From SpSt-501 sp037481615 (lineage in GTDB: Bacteria; Desulfobacterota; Desulfobacteria; Desulfobacterales; SpSt-501), in assembly GCA_037481615.1 (NCBI GenBank), contig JBBFLI010000015.1: DNA of 64,000 nt. One strand, written 5' to 3'. The translations under genes were made by a program, and so were the position numbers. The notes beneath the pieces are model-generated. The model saw only the letters and a program-made list of their open reading frames with translations, had not been told where the DNA came from and searched no databases. Position 1 is the stretch's first letter, and the number at the start of each line of letters is the position of its first letter. Of the stretch, positions 22,728 through 31,714 are shown piece after piece.

Positions 22728-24125
22728 TCATCGGGGTTTGAAGGCGATCGCCTCGATTCCCGCCTCCTTGATCAGGCGGTGGAGATATTGCCGCTGGATG
22801 CCGGCGGCCTCGGCGGCCCGGCTGACGTTGCCACCGTGCTCCTCGAGCAGGCGCCGGATGTAGCGGGTGTGGAAATTCCGGATGGCGCGCTCCTTGGCCT
22901 CCCGGAAGGGCAGGGCGGAGAGGTCTTCGGCGGCGGCGTGGGGCTCCGCATTGGCCGCCGCCTCCATCTGCAGGTCGGCGACCGTCAGCTTGGGGCCCCG
23001 ACAGAAGATCACGCCGCGCTCGATGATGTTTTCGAGTTCCCGCACGTTTCCGGGGAAGTCGTAGGATTGGAGCACGGCCAGGGCTTCGGGCGTGATGTCG
23101 GCCACGGGCTTGCGGTTCACGGAGGCGTACTTGGCGAGAAAATGGCGGCTGAGCAGCTCGATGTCCTCCTTGCGCTCGCGCAGCGGCGGCAGCTCGAAGT
23201 GGATCACGTTCAGCCGATAGAAGAGATCCTCGCGGAACCTTTTTTCGCGCATGGCGGCCTTGAGATCGTGGTTGGTCGCGGCGATGAAGCGCAGGTCGGC
23301 CTTGCGGGTGACGTTGCTCCCGACCGGCTTGTACTCGCCCTCCTGCAGCAGGCGCAGCAGCTTCGTCTGCAGGTGCGGCGAGAGGTCGCCGATCTCGTCG
23401 AGGAAGAGGGTCCCCTCGTGGGCCTCCTCCACCAGGCCCTTCTTTTCCTTCCAGGCGCCGGTGAAGGCCCCCTTGACATGGCCGAAGAGTTCGCTCTCCA
23501 GGACCTCGGAGGGGATGGCGGTACAGTTGACGGTGATCATGCGCTTGTCGCTTCTCAGGCTGTGCCGGTGGATCGCCCGGGCGACGAGCTCTTTTCCCGT
23601 TCCGCTCGGCCCGGTGATCAGCACGGTGCCCATCGTGGGGGCGACCTGGCGGATGCGTTCGAAGATGCGGCGCATCACGGGTGAAGCCCCCACGAGTGAG
23701 GCGAAGCCCTCCTTCACTTCGAGCGCCTTGCGCAACTCGAGGTTTTCCCTGACCATCTGCCGCCAGTGCATGGCCTTGTCCACGGTGAGGAGCAGGCGGT
23801 CCCGGCGGAAGGGCTTGGTGATGTAGTCGAAGGCCCCCTTGCGGGTGGCCTCGACGGCGGTCTCGATCGTCGCGTAGGCCGTCAGCACGACCACCGCCGT
23901 GTCCGGCTGAAGCCTTTTGACCGCCTCGAGCAGCGCGATCCCGTCCATGCCGGGCATCTTGAGGTCGGTGAGGACGAGATCGACGGGATTTTCGCGGAAA
24001 CGCGCCAGCGCCCGCTGCGGATCGTTTTCGACTTCGATGTCGTAGTCACGTTCCTCGGCGATCATCCGCCGCAGCAGGGCGAGCATATCCTTTTCGTCGT
24101 CGACGATGAGCAGGCTACCGGGCAT
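22728..24125 (-). CDS. NtrC-family sigma-54-dependent response regulator
   Basis: 465 residues: receiver (about 1-120; phospho-Asp54 in LTDLKMPGMDG, KPF motif), AAA+ domain (about 140-370) with Walker A GPSGTGKE, the sigma-54 contact loop ELFGHVKGAFTGAWKEKKG, Walker B TLFLDEIGDL and R-finger region FREDLFYRLNV, then a Fis-type helix-turn-helix (GGNVSRAAEAAGIQRQYLHRLIKEAGI). All parts are intact. It overlaps the kinase gene at 24115 by 11 bp, so the two form a two-component pair. It is the best candidate to bind the 19-bp palindromes at 13795, 21973 and 27474 and activate the sigma-54 elements beside them. Confidence 0.93.
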   Translation of the reverse strand: MPGSLLIVDDEKDMLALLRRMIAEERDYDIEVENDPQRALARFRENPVDLVLTDLKMPGMDGIALLEAVKRLQPDTAVVVLTAYATIETAVEATRKGAFDYITKPFRRDRLLLTVDKAMHWRQMVRENLELRKALEVKEGFASLVGASPVMRRIFERIRQVAPTMGTVLITGPSGTGKELVARAIHRHSLRSDKRMITVNCTAIPSEVLESELFGHVKGAFTGAWKEKKGLVEEAHEGTLFLDEIGDLSPHLQTKLLRLLQEGEYKPVGSNVTRKADLRFIAATNHDLKAAMREKRFREDLFYRLNVIHFELPPLRERKEDIELLSRHFLAKYASVNRKPVADITPEALAVLQSYDFPGNVRELENIIERGVIFCRGPKLTVADLQMEAAANAEPHAAAEDLSALPFREAKERAIRNFHTRYIRRLLEEHGGNVSRAAEAAGIQRQYLHRLIKEAGIEAIAFKPR

Positions 24126-26292
24126 CTTCCTCCTCCGGGCGCAATGGCTGCGGCTCTCCCGCCCCCGGCGGCTCCGCCTGGGGCAGCCGCATCGTGAAGG
24201 TGGTCCCTGGCCGCTTGCCGAGGGCGCCGACCGGCGTGCTCGTGCATTCGAGGGTGCCGCCGTAGCCCGTCACGATGCCGTAGCTCACGAACAGGCCGAG
24301 CCCCGTCCCCTGCCCCTCGGGCTTGGTGGTGAAGAAGGGCTCGAAGATCCGGTCCAGGTGCTCCGGGGGAATGCCGATTCCGGTGTCCTGCACCTGGGCC
24401 GCGACCCGTCGGGGCGGCCGCTCGTGCCAGGAGCGCAGGGTGAGCGTTCCGCCGTCGGGCATGGCGGCGATCGCGTTGTTGATCAGGTTGAGGAAGACCT
24501 GCTGGAGCTGACGGGCGTCCGCGTGGACCGGGGGAAGCCCGGGCTCGAGGGCGAGCACGAGGGCCACTCCCTTCTTGTCGAGCAGAGGACGGACGATCTT
24601 GGTGATGCTCTCGATGCAGGCGTTCAGGTCGGCATGTTCGCCCGGCTCCTTTTCGGCCCGGGCGAAGGAGAGGAGGTTCTCCACCGTTTCCTTGCAGATC
24701 AGCCCCTGGCGCTCGATCGTTTTCAAGTCCTCTTCGAGCTGGGACCCGGGGGGCGCCTTGCGCAGCAGAAGCTCGCAGAATCCCAGGATCACCCCCAGCG
24801 GGTTGTTGATCTCGTGGGCCACCCCCGCGGCGAGGGTGCCCAGGCTGGCGAGTTTCTCGGTGTTCACGAGCTGCCGCTGCAGCTCCTTGGTCTCGGTGAT
24901 GTCGCGCGCGATGCACAGGATCGAGCTCCCCTCCGGGCTCCCGCTGCGCAGGGGGAGAAAATGCGCGCTGAACCAGCACGGTCGGTCCTCGAGCGGAAAC
25001 TCGAACTCCTCGCGTAGGCTTTTGCCGCTGCGGTGCACCTCGGCGATGCGGCCGGCGAGGTGCTGAGCGAGAGGGCCGGGAAGAACGGCGGAGAGGGGAC
25101 GGCCGACGAACTGCGCGGGGCTGCCGCCGAAGAACTTGGCGGTGAAGGTGTTGAGCGACTGGAAGCGGCCCTCCCGGTCCACGGCGAAGATGAAATCCTC
25201 CGCGCTCTCGACGAGCGAGCGGTATTTCTCCTCGGATTTGGCGAGCGCGTCGGTCTTGGCGACCACGCGGGCCTCGAGGATGCGCGCCCAGCGGCTTTCC
25301 AGCCACAGGAGCGCCGCGGCACCGAGGATCACGGCGAGGACCACGAGCCCCTGGAGCAGCAAAAGCTGGATCGAGCCGCGGCGAAGCGCCTCCTCCACCT
25401 CTTCCTGGGGGGCGACGACGGCGACCGACCAGAGGCGCGGGGGATTCTCCGACACCCGCACCGGGCAGTAGGCGATCAGCTTTTTCGTCGGCCCGACGTA
25501 GCCGTGGTGCCACCCCGAATCGTACTCCCCGGTCCCTTCCTCCCCCCGCAGCATTTCCTCTCTCTGGATGAAATGGATGCGCCCGTGGGAGAGGCCGGGG
25601 AATCTCTCGTCGCGCACGGAGAAGGCGTCACGGCCGGAAAATTCGGGGTTGGGGTGGAAGAGGAAGCGCCCCTCGGCGTCGATCGCCCAGGCGTAGCCGC
25701 TCTTGCCCGAGCGGATGGGGCCCAGGATCGAGGTGAGCAAGCTGCCGATGTCCAGGCGGAATTCTACGCGCTGATCCCCCCTGCCGGCCGGGTGAACGGC
25801 GAGGCGCATCAGCCTCCCCTCGGGGCCGTAGAAGACCGCCGATGTCCACACGCGGCTTTCTTCGGGCGCCGGGCCCTGCGGGACTTCCCCCGGGGCGCTC
25901 CGCACGTGTTCGATGCCGGCCGTCGTGAACCCGAGGCCCTGGCCGGAAGCCGTTTCGATCAGGTCGATGCGTCGCAGCCCCAGGGGCCCCAGGTGATCCA
26001 GCAGAAGGTGCAGCCGATCCTGGACGCCGGCCGGGTCGAAAGCGGCCGAGGCGAGGCTGCGGGCCAGGAGCTCGAGCTCGCCTCGCATCCCGGCCAACTC
26101 GCGTTCGACCCGGTCGCGTGCGGTCCGTGCGATCGTCATCTGCTGGGCGTTGAACTGCCCGGTGACGACCTCGTTCATCTCCTGCGCCGTCCACACGCCG
26201 AGGAGGATTCCGGCGCCGAGGAGCAGGGTGACCACGGCGTAGACGATCGCAAGCAGGGTGCGGCCGGCGGGTGTTTCCTTGGAAATGTCCAT
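24115..26292 (-). CDS. Cache and PAS sensor histidine kinase, partner of the NtrC-type regulator
   Basis: 725 residues: TM1 about 13-35, an extracytoplasmic Cache-type domain (about 40-300, with YAWAIDAEGRFLFHPNPEF and GYVGPTKKLIAYCPV), TM2 about 308-330, PAS domain (about 350-475), HisKA with His493 in GVAHEINNPLGVIL and HATPase with NLINNAIAAM, QDTGIGIP and GQGTGLGLF. The ATG at 26292 follows a good promoter; a frame upstream to 26340 adds 16 unrelated residues. The 11-bp overlap with the regulator gene indicates translational coupling. Its Cache domain differs from those of the two cluster A kinases, so it probably reads another signal. Confidence 0.92.
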   Translation of the reverse strand: MDISKETPAGRTLLAIVYAVVTLLLGAGILLGVWTAQEMNEVVTGQFNAQQMTIARTARDRVERELAGMRGELELLARSLASAAFDPAGVQDRLHLLLDHLGPLGLRRIDLIETASGQGLGFTTAGIEHVRSAPGEVPQGPAPEESRVWTSAVFYGPEGRLMRLAVHPAGRGDQRVEFRLDIGSLLTSILGPIRSGKSGYAWAIDAEGRFLFHPNPEFSGRDAFSVRDERFPGLSHGRIHFIQREEMLRGEEGTGEYDSGWHHGYVGPTKKLIAYCPVRVSENPPRLWSVAVVAPQEEVEEALRRGSIQLLLLQGLVVLAVILGAAALLWLESRWARILEARVVAKTDALAKSEEKYRSLVESAEDFIFAVDREGRFQSLNTFTAKFFGGSPAQFVGRPLSAVLPGPLAQHLAGRIAEVHRSGKSLREEFEFPLEDRPCWFSAHFLPLRSGSPEGSSILCIARDITETKELQRQLVNTEKLASLGTLAAGVAHEINNPLGVILGFCELLLRKAPPGSQLEEDLKTIERQGLICKETVENLLSFARAEKEPGEHADLNACIESITKIVRPLLDKKGVALVLALEPGLPPVHADARQLQQVFLNLINNAIAAMPDGGTLTLRSWHERPPRRVAAQVQDTGIGIPPEHLDRIFEPFFTTKPEGQGTGLGLFVSYGIVTGYGGTLECTSTPVGALGKRPGTTFTMRLPQAEPPGAGEPQPLRPEEEDAR

Positions 26293-26335
26293 CGTCCGGC
26301 GTTCTGTCCCGAAACAGGTCCGGCCCAGCGGGGAC

Positions 26336-26363
26336 ATCATAGAGTTTTTTCGCTAAAGCGCAA
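26336..26363 (-). promoter_or_regulatory. Candidate sigma-70-type promoter of kinase/NtrC operon
   Basis: Minus strand: TTGCGC, 16 bases including an A6 run, TATGAT. The -10 box matches at 5 of 6 positions. It lies about 44 bases before the ATG at 26292. A housekeeping promoter here fits a regulator that must be present before the sigma-54 genes are switched on. Confidence 0.5.
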
Positions 26364-26531
26364 GGCGGCCTACGTGCCGCCGGGGAACTTGGGCGAGGTC
26401 AAGGGGGGGCGGCGGAAAAACGTCCGGCTCGGCAGCCCGAGGAAGCCGCGGCATCCGGAGCCGGGATCCTCCTCTCGAGACCCTTGGGGGGGGAAGGCGT
26501 TCTGAAACGCAAGGGGGCAGAAAGGCCCCGG

Positions 26532-26582
26532 CCCCGCCGAGGCCCGGGCCTCCGGGAGGAATGGAGGCCTGCCTCGGCGGGG
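26532..26582 (-). terminator. Large hairpin after cytidylate-kinase-like gene
   Basis: Perfect 12-bp arms ccccgccgaggc and gcctcggcgggg enclose a 27-base loop that can itself pair (cctcc with ggagg). It starts 10 bp beyond the stop codon at 26593. Only a short T run follows on the minus strand, so it may need Rho or act by structure alone. Confidence 0.55.
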
Positions 26583-26592
26583 GAGCCGGGGG

Positions 26593-27339
26593 TCACCGGG
26601 CGCTCTCCCCGCCGAAGCGGCCGCGGTAGGCGCGCTGGATGAGGTCGGCCGCGAGCCGCGGCGACTTGAAGTGATCCAGGTTGACCACGAGGTCGAACTC
26701 CGAGGCCGGGGCGTCTTTCTTGCCGTAGGCCTTGCGGAAAAAAGCCCGCTGCTCGCGGTCGATCCTGGCGAGCGTCCGGGCGGCTTCCTCGGGGGGGACT
26801 TTGAGCAGGGAGGAGAGCCGTTCGATGCGGTAGCCGTCGCTGCAGACGATCCGCACCGCGAGCACCCGTTCCCGCGGCAGCAACAGGTGGGTCCCGCGGC
26901 CGACGAAGACCGTCGGGCCGAGCAGGGCGATCGCGTAGACCGCGTTCACGAGATTGCGCAGGTAGTCCTCCATCTGAAAGGATTTCTTGCCGAAGAGCAG
27001 CGCCGAGAGCTCGACCGTTTTCCCCGGGTAGAGCTCGTCGTAGAACTTGACGGTCTCCTCGTCGAGCCGCGTCTCCCCCTGCATGTGCTCGAGGATTTCG
27101 CGGTCGGCGAGCCGCAGGTCGAGGCGTTTGGCCACGAGCTCGGCCACTTCGAGGGCGCCGACCCCGATCTTGCGCGAAATGCTGATGCAGGGGGGGATTT
27201 CCTCGGAGGGCTTTTTCGGCGAGACGCGGCTGCGCCGGGCCTCCCACTCCCGCACATACCGGGCGGCGACCTCGGCGGGTTCGGGCCGTTTCTTGGCGTA
27301 GGTTCCAGGGACGTAGGCGATGGCCGGTGTCGAGAGCAT
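26593..27339 (-). CDS. Cytidylate-kinase-like family protein
   Basis: 248 residues of the cytidylate kinase-like (AAA/P-loop-derived) family. The core begins at about residue 51 with ISISRKIGVGALEVAELVAKRL, a degenerate P-loop region, and continues through a DREILEHM segment, TVFVGRG.HLLL and the C-terminal lid/arginine segment (DREQRAFFRKAYGKKD, SEFDLVVN). The first 50 residues are a basic leader. The true nucleotide substrate of this family is unknown; such proteins are common in deltaproteobacteria. GGAGG precedes the ATG by 5 bases. A sigma-54-like element and the perfect 19-bp palindrome lie upstream, placing it in the proposed regulon with the TauE/PEP-synthase-like clusters. Confidence 0.8.
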   Translation of the reverse strand: MLSTPAIAYVPGTYAKKRPEPAEVAARYVREWEARRSRVSPKKPSEEIPPCISISRKIGVGALEVAELVAKRLDLRLADREILEHMQGETRLDEETVKFYDELYPGKTVELSALLFGKKSFQMEDYLRNLVNAVYAIALLGPTVFVGRGTHLLLPRERVLAVRIVCSDGYRIERLSSLLKVPPEEAARTLARIDREQRAFFRKAYGKKDAPASEFDLVVNLDHFKSPRLAADLIQRAYRGRFGGESAR

Positions 27340-27396
27340 AGAGTCCTCCTTCGTTTCGGTTCGCGGCGGTCTTCACGAACCTCCACGCAGCAGGCT

Positions 27397-27412
27397 TACA
27401 ACTAACGTGCCA
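27397..27412 (-). promoter_or_regulatory. Candidate sigma-54 promoter of cytidylate-kinase-like gene
   Basis: Minus strand TGGCACGTTAGTTGTA: perfect -24 box, correct spacing and -12 box TTGTA, the same variant as in cluster A. Predicted start about 46 bases before the ATG at 27339. The perfect palindrome at 27474-27492 begins 62 bp upstream. Confidence 0.55.
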
Positions 27413-27429
27413 GCGCTGCACGACCCCCG

Positions 27430-27449
27430 CACGGCCTCTTCCGGCCGTG
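27430..27449. terminator. Hairpin upstream of cytidylate-kinase-like gene
   Basis: CACGGCC and GGCCGTG pair perfectly around a 6-base loop. It lies between the stop of the universal stress gene (27526) and the sigma-54-like element. It may end the stress-protein transcript. No U run is present. Confidence 0.35.
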
Positions 27450-27473
27450 TCACCGGCGCCGCCTGCGCCGATC

Positions 27474-27492
27474 TGTCACCCGCCGGGTGACA
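27474..27492. promoter_or_regulatory. Putative enhancer-binding-protein site (perfect 19-bp palindrome, copy 3)
   Basis: TGTCACCCGCCGGGTGACA has perfect 8-bp arms around GCC. Its centre is about 97 bp upstream of the predicted start at the sigma-54-like element, the usual place for an NtrC-type activator site. It is the best of four copies in non-coding DNA. Confidence 0.6.
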
Positions 27493-27525
27493 AGCCTGGG
27501 TTGCGCGAAAGGACACCGGCGCCGC

Positions 27526-27981
27526 TCATTCTTTCACCGTGAAGGGGTTCACGACCATCACGGGAACCGGCGCGGACTTGACCACGCGCTCGGCGACCGA
27601 GCCGAAGATCACCTTGTCCAGCCCTTTCCGTCCGTGGGTCCCCATGATCACGACGTCGATCCCCTCATCCCGGACATAGCGCAGGATCTCCTCCGAGGGG
27701 TCTCCGGCGACCACCTTCACCCGCGCGGGGTCGGGGTGGGCAAAGTGCTCCTCGGCGAACTCGTAGAGCCGTTTTTGCGCCCCCTCGAGCACTTCCTTCT
27801 CGAACTGGCTGACCGACGGGTGAGGGACGTACATGCTCGTGAAGTAATCGAAGACGCGGGCGACGAAGAGCAGATGCACCCGCCCCTGGTGTCGCTCCGC
27901 CATGTGCTTCACGTAGGGGACGATCCTCGCCGCGGCCGGCGAGAGGTCCACGGGAAAGAGGATTTTCCGGAATTCGGGCAT
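27526..27981 (-). CDS. Universal stress protein (UspA family)
   Basis: 151-residue single Usp domain: KILFPVDLSPAA at the N-terminus and the ATP-binding signature GTHGRKGLDKVIFGS near residues 113-129 (pattern G-x2-G-x9-G-S), so probably an ATP-binding type. Cytosolic. It is the third gene of a Usp, CBS-ACT, Usp operon (39-bp gap after the CBS-ACT gene). The cluster is probably sigma-54 controlled from 29345-29360. Expected role: survival under energy limitation or redox stress. Confidence 0.92.
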   Translation of the reverse strand: MPEFRKILFPVDLSPAAARIVPYVKHMAERHQGRVHLLFVARVFDYFTSMYVPHPSVSQFEKEVLEGAQKRLYEFAEEHFAHPDPARVKVVAGDPSEEILRYVRDEGIDVVIMGTHGRKGLDKVIFGSVAERVVKSAPVPVMVVNPFTVKE

Positions 27982-28020
27982 ATCACCTTCTCCTTTCGCA
28001 AGAGGCCGCCCCCTTCGGGG

Positions 28021-28701
28021 TCAGTCGTAGATCTCGCGGCGGTTCTCCCGGTGGTCGACGAGGTAGAGGAGCCTCGCGGCGCGGCGCAGCGCCTCGAGCA
28101 GGCTGGGCAGCCGGCTGCGGTCCAGGCCGTAGAAGCGGATGTAGACCTTGCGCCGGCCCTCGGGGACCCCCTCGTAGGAGGAGAGGATGCTCACCATGCG
28201 GCCGCCGTGCTCGCGGATCGGGTCGGCGAGGGACTTGATCGAGCCGGGACGGTCTTCGACGAGAAAGGCGATCTGGATGCCTCGCTTGCCCACCCCGGTG
28301 AGCGCGATCAGGACGCGGAAGATGTCCGTCTGGGTGATCGTGCCGACCAGGCGCCCGCTGCCGTCGACCACCGGCAGCCCCGAAATCTTGTGCCGGAGGA
28401 GCACCTCGGCCGCCTCCTCCACCGTCAGCTCGGGCGGCACGTGGATCGGGTTCTTGGACATGATGTTTTTGACCTTGATCTTGGAGATCAGGTAGAGCAG
28501 CTCGTGAACGTCGAGGGTGGTCGCGTCGGAGGCCTGGGCGCGCTTGAGGTCGCGGTCGGTCACGACCCCCACCAGCGCGCCGTTCTTGAGGACGGGCAGC
28601 ATGCGGATGTTGTGCTTTTTCATGAGCTGCATGGCGTCCTGCATGGAGCCGTCTTCGTCGATCGTCACCACGTTGCGGCTCATCCAGTTGCGGACCAGCA
28701 T
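28021..28701 (-). CDS. CBS-pair and ACT domain protein (AcuB-like)
   Basis: 226 residues: two CBS motifs (about 7-60, NWMSRNVVTIDEDGSMQDAM and GALVGVVTDRDL; about 80-132, NIMSKNPIHVPPELTVEEAA and GRLVGTITQTDIF), then an ACT-like domain (about 143-215, IQIAFLVEDRPGSIKSLADPI). CBS pairs bind adenine nucleotides and ACT domains bind amino acids, so this is a two-ligand sensor. Start at 28701 with GGAGGT; the longer frame to 28758 runs into the upstream gene. It lies 31 bp downstream of the first Usp gene and cotranscribed with it. AcuB relatives are linked to acetoin/acetate metabolism but their mechanism is unclear. Confidence 0.9.
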   Translation of the reverse strand: MLVRNWMSRNVVTIDEDGSMQDAMQLMKKHNIRMLPVLKNGALVGVVTDRDLKRAQASDATTLDVHELLYLISKIKVKNIMSKNPIHVPPELTVEEAAEVLLRHKISGLPVVDGSGRLVGTITQTDIFRVLIALTGVGKRGIQIAFLVEDRPGSIKSLADPIREHGGRMVSILSSYEGVPEGRRKVYIRFYGLDRSRLPSLLEALRRAARLLYLVDHRENRREIYD

Positions 28702-28732
28702 GGCGCACCTCCTGGAGGGTTGGGGGGATGGA

Positions 28733-29218
28733 TCAGCCCGGCGCGGTTCCGGGGGCATCCGGCCGGCCCGGGCGGACGACGAGGACCGGAACGGGGCTGC
28801 GGCGGAAGACCTTTTCCGCGGTCGACCCGAAGAGCGACTCGGCGAGTTGCCCGCGGCCCCGCGCGCCGAGGATCACGAGATCCGCTTTCTCTTCCCCGAC
28901 CGCGAGCAGGATCTCCCGATGAGGCACGCCGACGCGCACGATTTTGCGGATGCCGGGGGCGTCGAGACCCTGTTCCGCGAGCAGGCGCGAGATGCCCTCC
29001 AGGCGCTCGGCCTTCGATTTTTCGAGAAAACGCGCGACATCCACCGCGGGGTACAGGCGCTGCACGGTTTCGACGGCGTCCACGTCGCGCTGGTTCAACA
29101 CGTTCAGCACGACGAGCTCCGCCTGGAGCGCCGCGCGCAGTCGGCCGGCCGCGCGCAGCACGGCGGCGGAAAAAGGGGAGAAGTCGACGGCGGCGAGAAG
29201 AACGCGGAAGTCTTCCAT
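28733..29218 (-). CDS. Universal stress protein (UspA family)
   Basis: 161-residue Usp domain: VLLAAVDFSPFS at the start and GARGRGQLAESLFGST as ATP-binding signature. Ribosome site GGAGGT precedes the ATG at 29218; the frame continues upstream but only into low-complexity sequence. It is the first gene of the Usp, CBS-ACT, Usp operon and lies 127 bases after a consensus sigma-54 element. It differs from the Usp at 27526 by an extended helical middle (RFLEKSKAERLEGISRLL), so the two are not recent duplicates. Confidence 0.92.
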   Translation of the reverse strand: MEDFRVLLAAVDFSPFSAAVLRAAGRLRAALQAELVVLNVLNQRDVDAVETVQRLYPAVDVARFLEKSKAERLEGISRLLAEQGLDAPGIRKIVRVGVPHREILLAVGEEKADLVILGARGRGQLAESLFGSTAEKVFRRSPVPVLVVRPGRPDAPGTAPG

Positions 29219-29344
29219 GGACCACCTCCCGGGGAAGGGGGAAGAGCGCAGCCCCCGATTCCTTCGGGTCCCCGCGCCCGCCGCGGCTTTCGAGCCCTGC
29301 CTCCCGCGGCGCGAAATCCGAAGGGGGGCCTGCCTCCGAAAGAT

Positions 29345-29360
29345 CGCAAACCCCGTGCCA
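29345..29360 (-). promoter_or_regulatory. Sigma-54 promoter of universal stress operon
   Basis: Minus strand TGGCACGGGGTTTGCG: perfect -24 box TGGCACG, correct spacing and TTGC at -12. The predicted start lies about 115 bases before the ATG at 29218. I see no TGTC-N11-GACA site upstream, so another activator, or none nearby, may serve it. Confidence 0.68.
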
Positions 29361-29376
29361 CGCAGCCGCGGGCTTC

Positions 29377-30192
29377 TCAGCCGCCGGGGCCGGATCCGGC
29401 ATCCCGCCGCGATCCGCCGAGAAGCTCGGCCTGCAGCCGCTCGAAGACGGCTCCTCCCCGGACGGGCGCCGTGAGGCGTCCCCCGGCGAAGGCCCGGTAG
29501 CGCTCGAGGGCGCTCGGCTCGCCCTCGCGGAAGGTTTCCTCGACGAGCGCAAGCTCGAAGCGCTCCGGGAAGAAGAAGACCACCGGCCCGGCGGTCGTCT
29601 CGCCGGTTTCCCCGGTGCGGAGCCGGGCGAAGGCGATCGCCCCGGAGACCCGGAACGGCCCGCTCGGAGTCGCCCAGCCGAGCAGCTCGGCGAAGAGCTC
29701 GAGGGCCTCGACCACCCCGGGGAGATAGCGGCTCTCGAGGGAGGCGATCCCGTCGCGCCGCAGGTCCTCGAGGTCCTCGCGGCGGAAGGAGAGATCGAGG
29801 CGTGCGAGGCAGGCGGCGCGGATCGCCTCCAGGGTTTCCTGCTTGCGGCTGCGCTTGACGTCGGCGTCCCGGAGGATGCGCACGATGTTCCGGGGGCGGA
29901 CCATTTCGGCCACCTCGGGGCTCTTGCGCAGGGCGACGTCCTCGACGGTCGTGCGGTAGAGGGGAAGCTCGTTGTCGAGGACGACGATCGTCTTGACCGG
30001 CTCGGGGCTCTCCTCGACGAAGAGCTCGAGATCGCGGACGTTGAGCGGGCGCAGGGGCGAGAGGGCGAGCAGCTCCCGCAAGGCCGCCCGGTCCAGGCGG
30101 GAGGCGCTCCCGTCGGGACCCAGGCTCCGGCGCACGCGATCGGCCAGGCGCTCGATGCGGATCTTGGTCCGCAGGTTCTCGCGGAACCCCAT
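29377..30192 (-). CDS. Unknown soluble protein, 271 residues
   Basis: No domain recognised. It is an acidic and basic helical protein starting MGFRENLRTKIRIERLADRVRRSLG, with KTIVVLDNELPLYRTTVEDVALRKSPE near residue 65-95 and a C-terminal part that includes GPVVFFFPERFELALVEETF. There is no signal peptide or TM helix, so it is presumably cytosolic. It is transcribed toward the universal stress operon; the sigma-54 element of that operon overlaps the space just after its stop (29377), so it is likely a separate transcript. The other neighbour is the divergent citrate synthase gene. Family-level function cannot be inferred. Confidence 0.65.
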   Translation of the reverse strand: MGFRENLRTKIRIERLADRVRRSLGPDGSASRLDRAALRELLALSPLRPLNVRDLELFVEESPEPVKTIVVLDNELPLYRTTVEDVALRKSPEVAEMVRPRNIVRILRDADVKRSRKQETLEAIRAACLARLDLSFRREDLEDLRRDGIASLESRYLPGVVEALELFAELLGWATPSGPFRVSGAIAFARLRTGETGETTAGPVVFFFPERFELALVEETFREGEPSALERYRAFAGGRLTAPVRGGAVFERLQAELLGGSRRDAGSGPGG

Positions 30193-30267
30193 CGCATCCC
30201 CCTTCGCGCGGCGGCGGAAGGAAGCTCGACCGCCTTCCTTCTACCACGGCGCATCGGGCCTTGCAAA

Positions 30268-30297
30268 TTGACCCCCGCCGCCGAGCCGGTGTATAGC
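30268..30297 (+). promoter_or_regulatory. Candidate sigma-70-type promoter of citrate synthase
   Basis: TTGACC, 18 bases, TATAGC on the plus strand, about 66 bases before the ATG at 30364. Both boxes are good matches for a GC-rich genome. Confidence 0.5.
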
Positions 30298-30363
30298 TCG
30301 GGGGAACCCCGGGGGGTGCCCGCGGGGTGCGGAACGACGGCCGTCGGCGAGGATGAGTCCCCC

Positions 30364-31644
<1,281 letters not shown>

Positions 31645-31714
31645 ACACGGCCCGGGCGGCGTCCGGGTCCCATTTCCGGTTGCCGGGGGCGACCCCCCGG
31701 GGAGGGAGCGGAGC

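Noticed and set aside
27487..30363. Long plus-strand extension upstream of citrate synthase
   Set aside because: It is antisense to two Usp genes, the CBS-ACT gene and an unknown gene; citrate synthase homology begins only at 30364.
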